In this document: positions 47,601 through 58,400 of the stretch, in pieces
Numbering within the stretch: position 1 is the first letter of the stretch
How the letters are laid out: every line of letters starts with the position of its first letter
NCBI GenBank assembly: GCA_029718625.1
Contig: CM056376.1
Span: 27,783,162 to 27,847,161, forward strand
DNA length: 64,000 nt
From: Synaphobranchus kaupii
Taxonomy: Eukaryota > Chordata > Actinopteri > Anguilliformes > Synaphobranchidae
Direction of reading: 5' to 3'
Notes under the pieces: model-generated
What the model saw: the letters and a program-made list of their open reading frames with translations, nothing else
Database searches by the model: none
What the model was told of the DNA's origin: nothing
Program-made: the position numbers and the translations under genes

Positions 47601-50600
47601 CATTATTATAGTGCTTTATTATTAATTAGTATTAGAGAGTGTGTGCATATTTATGACCAGCAATTTTATTCCGAGTTACCCAGAATCCAATCTACTAATC
47701 CTTTTTCACTTATCAAAGTCTGGGCAACTTTCTCTTTGAGTCAGTTCAGTTTGTCTTCACTAACGATCGTGTGTAATTCTGCATTTGTATCGCAGCCCTG
47801 TGTTCATGTAAATGTATTTGGGGGGAAAAAAGAATTGTGAAAAATTGCCATTTTAATATGGAACGTCATATTCAATCAATTTTATGCCCACTGTCCTGGT
47901 CTTTATGCCGTTTTCGAATGAGGATCCAGTACATTTGGTCCCCGTGAAATGGACAATCCTGCAGAATAGCGTTGGAAACGGTGTAAGGGCATTGATGTTA
48001 TATGTGCTTTTTCTCTGATGTTAAAAATGGGATGCGGAACTGCTGGTGATTTGCAGCAAGGCACGGCTTGTACTCGCCAACTCCAGTTGTCCTTCCAGCA
48101 CATTTTGAAAGGTGGGGGAAAAAAAAAAAAACAACCGACTTCTAATCTGCGCCTTTTGTTACATTCTGTTTTTATAATGGAAAGGTTGGGGTCTGACGTC
48201 TGATTTTAGCAGCCTCCTGTTGATTGAGGGGAAAGAAATCTCAACGGCGGCTCGCTGGAGGCTCAGGTATCTGGCCTGTGACTCATGTCCTGAATTCACT
48301 GGGTGAAGCTGCGTTTTCCATTTGGAGCTGTCACGGTTTATAGCTTTTACCGCCGTACTGAAACACCGCTATGCAACCGCAACATAGCCGCGATGTAACT
48401 GCGACGTAACCGCAATGTAACCGCTACGTAGCCGCTACGTAAGTGCGATGTAACCGCTATGAAACCACAATATAACCGCTCTGTAACCGCTACGTAGCCG
48501 CTACGTAACTGCGATGTAACTGCGATGTAACTGCGATGTAACTGCTATGTAACCGCTATGCGGAAACCCAGGGCAGCTGAGGTAGTGGTGACTGCGACAG
48601 TATTATGTAGCCACAGGGCACACATACATCTTGGAGGGCCTCTATATTTGTTTTTGTTTTTTTGTGGTAGTTTTTACCACTTACCTTGCTGCCATCTCTC
48701 CCACACATCAACAACCCCTCTCCCGGGAGGCGCTAACGGCGCATAATAAACATCAGTGCGCATCTCTAAACCAAACGCCTCTTCCCTATCTCTCCCCGTC
48801 TCATGTCGTTTTTGCAGCTGTCGTCATACCTCGCAGGGATCCTCTGAGCTAAAATAATAATAATAAAAGCACAAGCTTTGTCGGGAGCTGATCCGTGAGA
48901 GAGGGATAAATGTGACAGAGGATGCTTCCAGAATGAGCTGTTCACTGTTGTAGTTGAATGAATCATTATCTTGATCATATTTTAGACTAGTTTGACAAAC
49001 TATGTAAATTTGCGATCACTTGAGACTAGGCACTATTTTATCCGTTATAAATATTATACTTGCAGGCTGGAGGTGGCAGATTACATAGTACGGGTTAAAG
49101 GTCACTTGCACCTTGGAGCAGAGCATTGTGGGGGATGGGAGGAGGTGTGATGTCACCACAGCCATACAACTCATTGTCCTAAGAGATTGGTATTTTCCAG
49201 ATGAGGTCAATTAATTTGCCAATTTTAAAATAAGTAATTTTCATAATAAAAATGTTCATAATGAATACGTTGAAGGGTTTTGCAAGACCACTACAAGGGC
49301 CAGATTCTTTTTCTTTCATTTTGAAAACGGGCTCACTCGCGAACTGGCTCAGACTGGTCGCGGATGATTTGTTTCAAATTTTTATCTCGAGCAAGAGACT
49401 TATTCTAAACCAAGAGTCGTCCGAGCGCCACTAAATCTCGTGGTGAGCTTGCAGCTTGCAAATTAGCGAGCTATCCATTTAGCGTGTTTATATTCTTCCC
49501 CCTGATGGATGGCGATTGGGGAAGGAGCCATTGGCATCGCAAGCACAGCGTTGGAAAGGGCTCCCACAGTTGAGAGCTCTCCGTGAGCCTCTTAACCAGG
49601 TACCGAGGGTTTGCAATAACGGCATCGTATGAAATACACAGCGTGGTCTGCTCACATAGCCGACAGTGCTTATAAATCCAGGGGGTATCTTTTCCTTGCC
49701 TGTTGCAGGTTTTGGAGAGGAAGACGACAAGTGGTGGGGGAATTTATTTTGAGGCCGGGGGGGGGGGGGGGGGGGGGGGGATAACGGACTCGCTGAAGAC
49801 CTTTCACACGTCACATCTGGCTGTTAATGTGCTTCCAGCCGTCTGGTGATGTCCCTGCTGCCTTATCTCTCTATTACGGGAAGTAGAACTGAAATGTGCA
49901 GAGACCTGTAGACGGCCATTGTGTTGACTTTCAGGGTTTTAACTTGAATGCTGCTGTAATGCATGAGAAAAGCAGGGGAGTGAAGGAGAGGCTGTAAACT
50001 CTTCTATCAAACGTCATCTGTCAAGTCTGCACTGTAGAGCTCGCTAAAGCCTGTGGTCACCATTCGTACCCGAGTCTGACACCACAAATAAGGTCTAAAT
50101 CCCATCCTACTCTGCTCTAAAACCCCCCTGTATTACGAAAATGTGTAACAATGCAGCCCGAACGGTCGAATTGCGAAATAATCATCACAAATTCCCGAAA
50201 ATCTGGGGATAGGCGCTTGCTCGGAACGGTAGCGCTCATTTTCCAAATGTGTACAAACAGACTGAATGAAAATGCTGATGCCGTGCTTAGCTGATGGCTT
50301 TCCGCCGTTTCGCTGGGGAGATCTGTACTGTCCTTGTTTTTATCCTCGCTTGTCTCTGTTTTTCACTGAAACCAAAGTGTAGACCTACATCTCGTAATTT
50401 GAGCGACTTGATGAAAAAACTTCTTTACAAAATGGCCAAATGCCAATATTTAGATCACTGTAGACCAGGATCCTCTTGCTAATATTACAGATGAATGATT
50501 TTTATTTTAGACCCGTTTTCTTCTCATGGTAATGTAGGTTTGGAAGGACACCATAGTGTGCTGACAAAAAAACCGCAGCAGGCATGTACTGCCAAGTAGC

Positions 50601-53600
50601 AAGCCATCTTGACGAAATTCTCCACTTTTATTCTCAAGTAATTATAATAAACATTACTTCTTGTTATGTTAATGAAACCAAAGAAATTCGATACAGCAGC
50701 AGGAAAATATTCTTAACATTCATTGTGTAAAACCTAAAAAATAAACTGTCCCGGCGCTCGATTTGTGTACAAAGTGTACAATAACTTGTGGAAAATTGCA
50801 GATTTGCAGATTGCAGAAATTAAGATTTCAGACCTCGCCAAGTGTACCCATTTGTTAACGTGCGGTTTGAAGAGCTCTGTCGCCCCCTTGTGATGATGGT
50901 TCGGATGAACCAGTCTGCAGTCGGTGTGGTCAAGTCGATAGAAATGAATGGGTGTGTCCGTAAGCCTTTGGATAACGTCAGAGCCAACCCGGGCCCTGCC
51001 TTTGACAGCTGCTTTCTCAGGGGCGAGCCAAACAGACACGTTCCGCTTGTGATGAATACTAATGTCTTTTTATTCACTTGAGTCTGGCGTGGAGGAATGG
51101 TGCAGCTCAGACGGCTCTTTGCTCTTTATTTTATTGTGCTACCGTGGAAAGGTGTGTTTTTAGCATGAATACCATAAAGGGTGTGACCACGGCAGAATCC
51201 ACAGTTCTTAAGCTGCCTCCACATGGATGCCGTTTATTTGTTTTTATATTACACCCCACTCTTTATTTTTTCCCTCCCAATTTGGAACGCTCGGTGGTTG
51301 TCGTAGTTCCCTGCCATCGCTGCAGCGCCCTGTAACGTTTCGGGAGGCAAATGCTCTGTCCTCCCAAGTGCGAGCCACCAGTGCTGTTTTCATTCCACGC
51401 CCCACTGGCAGAGGAGTGAGAGAGACGATTGTGGAGGAGCGCAGCAGGCACACCCAGTCTCGTTTGCGGCCTTGCAGTCTGCAGCTCTACCGACCCAATC
51501 CCTCCCACCTCAGGGGATGGAGCAGCAGCAGTAATGCGCCGCCCTGCAGAGCTGCAGCAGCAGTAATGCACCGCCCTGAAGAGCTGCAGCAGCAGTAATG
51601 CACCGCCCTGCAGAAATGCAGCAGCAGTAATGCACCGCCCTGAAGAGCTGCAGCAGCAGTAATGCGCCGCCCTACAGAGCTGCAGCAGCAGTAATGCACC
51701 GCCCTGAAGAGCTGCAGCAGTAATGCGCCGCCCTGCAGAAATGCAGCAGCAGTAATGCGCCGCCCTGCAGAGCTACAGCAGCAGTAATGCGCGGCCCTGC
51801 AGAGATGCAGCAGCAGTAATGCACCGCCCTGAAGAGCTGCAGCAGCAGCAGTAATGTGCCGCGCTGCAGAGCTGCAGCAGCAGTAATGCACCGCCCTGAA
51901 GAGCTGCAGCAGCAGCAGTAATGCGCCGCCCTGCAGAGATGCAGCAGTAATGTGTCGTCGTGCAGAAATGCAGTAGCAGCAGTAATGCGCCGCCCTGCAG
52001 AGATGCAGCAGCAGTAATGTGCCGCCCTGCAGAGATGCAGCAGCAGTAATGCGCCGCCCTGCAGAGATGCAGCAGCAGTAATGTGCCGCCCTGCAGAGAT
52101 GCACACTAGAGTCAGCAGTTACACAGCCAGAGCTGGCCACAGACCTGCAAGCCGTACCGCCGCTGTAAAACCCCAGTCCCTGAGCAGGACGTTCCACCAC
52201 GCAGCCCAGATATAACAAACTATTTATAATCATAAACCTTTTATAGAGCACAGTGCAGGCTGCTTGTTTAAAGGGCTTTAAAGCAACGCGATGCTCAGTA
52301 ACCGAAATGCCCCTGCAGGCCAGCTGGGAGAGAACTGCGCTGGAGGACCCATGAGCGCCTGGGGTCGGGCCTTCCTGAGAATATGGATCTAATGAGAAGT
52401 GGGGCACTGCTCACAACTAAAACCTGGGGATGCCTCATAGACTATAAAAATATGGACAAACCACTGTGACGTCACCCATTGCCTTTCCACGGCCTCGTAA
52501 AAACTGAATTGAAGCTCTTTATGTCTTTTTCGCTGCCCGTTTGTACAAACTGCGCCTGCTCCGTGGAGCCGAAGAGGACTCAACCTGTCCCTCTGATTGG
52601 TCATGAACAAATGTTAATACCCTGTCCAAACGACACAATATTTAAAAAAATCAGCGTATGCAGAGGCATTAGATGAAGGAAAGGCACCTATTGCAATTAC
52701 ATTTTTTTGTGGGAAAAATTTATTGACTGAGTGTTTTGACCACATTGCTGCCATTGACTTACATGGTGAAAGACCTATACTGGAGCCAATCGCAGTGGCG
52801 CTAGTGAGCAACGGCACAATTGCCGCTCCCAGCCCAACCAGGAAGTGAGCTTCAAAACAAAAGCCCAGTCTTGGCCCCTTGGGATGCATCACAATCACTT
52901 CATGCTCAATCTGTGGGCTGTTCGGCAGGCTCAATCTGCGGGCTGTTCGGCAGGCTCAATCTGCGGGCTGTTCCGCAGGCTCAATCTGCGGGCTGTTCCG
53001 CAGGCTCGATCTGCGGGCTTTTCGGCAGGCTCAATCTGCGGGCTGTTCCGCAGGCTCGATCTGCAGGCTGTTCCGCAGGCTCGATCTGCGGGCTGTTCGG
53101 CAGGCTCGATCTGCGGGCTGTTCGGCAGGCTCGATCTGCGGGCTGTTCGGCAGGCTCGATCTGCGGGCTGTTCGGCAGGCTCGATCTGCGGGCTGTTCGG
53201 CAGGCTCGATCTGCGGGCTGTTCGGCAGGCTCGATCTGAGGGCTGTTCCGCAGGCTCGATCTGCGGGCTGTTCGGCAGGCTCGATCTGCGGGCTGTTCGG
53301 CAGGCTCGATCTGCGGGCTGTTCGGCAGGCTCGATCTGCGGGCTGTTCGGCAGGCTCGATCTGCGGGCTGTTCGGCAGGCTCGATCTGCGGGCTGTTCGG
53401 CAGGCTCGATCTGCGGGCTGTTCGGCAGGCTCGATCTGCGGGCTGTTCGGCAGGCTCGATCTGCAGGCTGTTCGGCAGGCTCGATCTGCGGGCTGTTCGG
53501 CAGGCTCGATCTGCGGGCTGTTCCACAGGCTCAATCTGCGGGCTGTTCCGCAGGCTCAATCTGCGGGCTGATTAAGGGATGGGGGGGGAAAAAGGCTTCA

Positions 53601-55288
53601 AAGTAAATTTATTGCAAACTCCACAGTTTCTGTTCTGAAGAACTGTTAAAATATGGACATTTAGACGAGGTGTGGTCAGCTGTGGCCAGAGTGCGGTCAG
53701 GTGCTGCGTTTCTGTGAACTCACTGCACTCACTTTTTCCCCCCTTGTGTTTAAAAAAAAAAAATTCTTTAAATTCTTTCAGATTTATAAAAAAAATAGCT
53801 GATTGGTTAAAAACTAAACGCCATTAATTATGTCGCAAATAGGGTCTCCAAATAACCAGGTCCAAATTCTACTCTAGTGGTCAGTATAAGAACATTATGG
53901 CCTGCAGGATGAAAGAAAGTAAGATGAATTCTTAATTCTTTGGTTTTTTACATTGAATAATTTTTTTTAAAAGCTGATTTTGATTGCACAGGGTGTTTAA
54001 AGAAGGTATCTTCATTGCATAAATGATGTCGTATGCATTATGGATTTCTGTGCACTTTTTGTAGAAGAGCAACTATGATGCAGGGGTTAACGCGTTGGGC
54101 AGTTAGTATCCTACAAGCACCCTACAAATCTTTGGAGGTGCACTTATGAAATATCCATTTATACAGTGTAAGCTTTCATTACGGTCCATAGAAAAATGTT
54201 ACGGTTCTTATGTTTAGTATTATTCGGTTTTGTTGAGCTAATACAAGTTGAGTTGCCAGGTAATTTGAAAAAAAAAAAAAAAAAAAAACTTCTAAGCTAT
54301 TAAATAAATTGTATAGCTGAACAAGTGCTTCGGATAATTGCCCAAGACGTTTGATATTCAAATCGGTTTTCATTACAATTTTTAATTTGGTACCGTTCAC
54401 CTCCCATTTAATTACAATGCATAGCTTCATGCTCAGCCGTGTGGTTTGGCCAATTTCACACTTGTGTGACCAGCGGCACTTTGACCGAGACTTTTCACCG
54501 CGCAGGTTAAAAAAATAACCTGAAGAACTCGGGTCGTGTACAAATGAACTTGTACAATAACCTCAGCTCTGACCAGAGTCGGTGTGAGCGGCAGGCTTTT
54601 TTTTACCCTCCATATTACTTTGTATTCCTCTCTTTCTTTCTTTCTTAAAATTGAGAATCGCTTCAGTAGCTTCTCTGGAAAATAGACACAATATTAGAGC
54701 GGAGGTTGACTGTAGTAGGAATCCACACATGGGAATCATAAGTTTCCCTAATGCGAAGCAGGCCTTGGAGACGGTGGAAAACGTCCGAGCTTTCCACGCT
54801 AAGATTGGAAAGATTTGGGAGGTAATGGAACTTTGGCACCTCTGACTCGTGCGGAACAAGAACGATGTCGTTTCTCTGCGCGGTCGAAAGCGGCCGGCGA
54901 TGGCCATGCTAATTTACGGTTTCAGCAGCTGTGGCGGCTTGTGTGTCTCACAGATGTTGGCTTAGCAACTAGAGCCAATTAAAAAGGACATCATAGCGTG
55001 GCGTTTTAAAAATCTTTTTTATTTTTTTTAAAGGAGAGCTGACTGTCTGCCTGGGACCATGCCATAGAAAGTGCTGTGGCGGGGATTCGAACCCAGGGCC
55101 TTACGGGGGGATTGGTATTTGGGTTGAGTCGGCTGCCACACAGTCTCCCAACATGTTGTATTCCAATTCCAATGCATTAACAGTGCAGCAGAAAATCTAA
55201 ACGAAAATGTGGATTTGTGATGTTCTCCTGTAGCATTGGACAGGGAACATTTGCTACAGTTTAGTGGTTACGCACACACAGCAGTACT

Positions 55289-55355
<67 letters not shown>

Positions 55356-55381
55356 CGCAGTACTCACTCACAGCAGAACTG

Positions 55382-55416
<35 letters not shown>

Positions 55417-58400
55417 GCAGTACTCACACACAGCAGTACTGATATACACACATACGCACACACACACACACCGCAGTACTGATGCGCACACACGCACACC
55501 ATCTCTCTCCGTACTGGAACACCATGCTTATTTGTAAGCAGTGATTCACAGCGGCAGGAGAAATTGAGTAATTCCACAGTGAGTGAGATGTACATAGATC
55601 AGCTGTCTTTCTCTTTCCTCCTGGACTCCATAGTGCTGCAGGTAGCAGTCTCTGCCACCCCATAATACAACACAAGGCTCTGTCTCACGTGTGATTGGCT
55701 GGCTCACAGCCTATAATGGCAGTGTTAGTGGAGCTGAAAGGGTTGACTGGCTTATCTAAGGTACATGGCTGCAGGGTGTCTTATAGTTTATTTGTGTGTG
55801 TGCGCGTGTGTGCGTGCGTGCGCGGCGCGCGTGTGTGTGCGTGCGTGTGTGTCAGTACTGATGTATGTGTATTTGTTACAGGGCTCTGCAGGTAAGCGGC
55901 GTTGGGGCAGTAAGGAGGTTGACCGCTCTCTATATGGGAAGAGAGACTACGCCTCTAAGAATCCCACCCTCAGCCCCATTACTGAGACCCTCTCCTGTGC
56001 CCCCACCACAATGCACCCCCAAACTGCAGAGACGCCAGGTAACGCCCCCCCACACACTGTCCTACTGCTGGTCTGATGCACCAATACACACCTACAACCA
56101 CTCTTACTGCTGCTCTTACACACCTACACAACCACTCTTACACACTCGCACTGCTGCTCGTACACACCAATACACACCTACAACCACTCTTACACACTCA
56201 CACTGCTGCTCTGACACGCCAATACACACCTACAACCACTCTTACACACTCACACTGTTGCTCTTACACACCAATACACACCTACAACCACTCTTACACA
56301 CTCACACTGCTGCTCTGACACACCAATACACACCTACAACCACTCTTACACACTCGCACTGCTGCTCTTACACACCAATACACACCTACAACCACTCTTA
56401 CACACTCGCACTGCTGCTCTTACACACCAATACACACCTACAACCACTCTTACACACTCACACTGCTGCTCTTACACACCAATACACACCTACAACCACG
56501 CTTACACATTCACACTGCTGCTCTTACACACCAATACACACCTACACAACCACTCTTACACACTCACACTGCTGCTCTTACACACCTACACAACCACTCT
56601 TACAGTCACATTGCTGATTTTACACACCTACAACCATTCTTGCACACCTACAATCACTCTTACACACTCACACTGTTGCTCTTACACACCAATACACACT
56701 GATACAACCACTCTTACACACTCACACTGCTGCTCTGACACACCAATACACATCTACACAACCACTCTTACACACTCACACTGCTGCTCTGACACACCAA
56801 TACACACCTACAACCATTACATTACATTCATTTAGCAGACGCTTTTATCCAAAGCGACGTACAATAAGTGCATACAGAGACATCATCAAGATCACTACAG
56901 AACAGACAAGACAAAGCACATCCTTCCCATAATGTAGCAGCTATCCCTAGTAATGAACGTTGACTGTAGTTCACAGTAAGCTGTGGGTAAATCAGCTATA
57001 CTACACTTCTATTCTAAATACTATTATAAACTGTAACAAACAGACAGGAAAACACAGGGAACTAGTACCATGAGGTCCTAGGTTAGAATATCAGTCAAGG
57101 TGGAGTCTGAAGAGGTGTGTCTTCAGGCCTCAACGGAACGCAGGCAGGGTTCGAGTAGAACGTAGGGGAATGGGAAGTTCATTCCACCACTGAGGAGCTA
57201 AGGTGGAAAAGCTCCGCAGTCGGGATGAGCGAGAGCCGTTGACACGGAGGGGGGGGGGGGGGGTGCGAGTCGCCCTGCTGTAGAAGAGCGAAGTGGTCGA
57301 GCAGAAACATAGTTCTGGATTAAGTCCTGCAGATAGGCGGGCCTGTTCTATTGGCTGCAGTGTAGGCCAGGGTCAGAACTTTGAACCTGATCCTGGCTGC
57401 AACTGGCAGCCAGTGGAGTGACCACAGCAGGGGGGGTCACTCCACTCTTACACACTCACACTGTTGCTCTTACACACCAATACACACCAATACATACTCA
57501 TACAACCACTCTTACACACTCACACTGCTGCTCTGACACACCAATACACACCTACAACCACTCTTACACACTCACACTACTGCTCTTACACACCAATACA
57601 CACCGATACAACCACTCTTACACACTCTCACTGCTGCTCTTACACAATACACACTGATACAACCACTCTTACACACTCACACTGCCGCTCTGACACAAAC
57701 ACACTCATACACTCACTCATAGGGGATTAACTGTGTTGCCATGTTCATTTTCCACAGAGGACTCCGGAGGGACGCCCAATCCCAGCATTCCCCTAGTGCA
57801 GACCGGCCGCGGCGATCTCGCGGCTGGCGTTGTCGCGGCCGCAGCCCTCTGGCGCAGGCGTTTCTGCATCCCTGCCGGGGACCAAGCGGTAAACGGTCTC
57901 CATGACGGCCGCAAGGCCGAAGAGTCCGCAGGCCTCCCCGCGGGCGATGCTTCAGACTGCGCAGCCGAAGCAACGGCTCCCGCCGCGAGCGCAGACCCCC
58001 TCTTTGTTCCGCCGCCGCCCGCTTGGGAGCCTGAGGAGCGGAGGGGGTCGCGGGGGGGTCGGGGGGCGTGTGGGCGTAGCCGCAGAGGGAAGGGCAGGAG
58101 GAAGCTCGCGCTCAGCAGCCCATACGCCGAGGACCAAACCGCCACCGGGACAGAGCCCTTCCGCAGTCCCGCCAGCCCCGACCGTTCCTCGGGCAACCGC
58201 CAGGACAGCGATGCCCAGGTGCCTGATGCTTCCGTGAGTGGGGGTCTGAGTGGGGAGGAGGAGCACGGAGTTAGTGACAGCACGGACCCTGAGTCTGAGG
58301 CTTCGCTCGCTCTGCCGAAGCCCGCGAGCGGAGGGGGTCAGAGGTCAAACGCGGCCCAGCGCAGCAGAGCTACGGACAGGTTGAAGGGTCGCAGGAGTTC

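Larger units (their letters stand above)
42865..55881 (+). other. cdca2 intron 11 (13 kb)
   Basis: Holds the hAT-like element, four minisatellites (45149, 48366, 51522, 52903), CT-rich DNA at 47020-47265, a poly-G run at 49758-49780, CA tracts at 55291-55475 and otherwise AT-rich sequence. No further exon with matching phase was recognised, though small exons could be missed. Confidence 0.75.

Noticed and set aside
51487..52407. 306-codon reverse-strand ORF rich in [13 protein letters not shown]
   Set aside because: Reverse reading of the 32-bp minisatellite.
52845..53606. 253-codon [20 protein letters not shown] and its reverse
   Set aside because: Produced by the 25-bp minisatellite; all frames are open.
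55060..55100. tRNA gene suggested by gggattcgaacccag
   Set aside because: Only a box-B-like motif is present; no acceptor stem or anticodon arm. Probably a SINE scrap.
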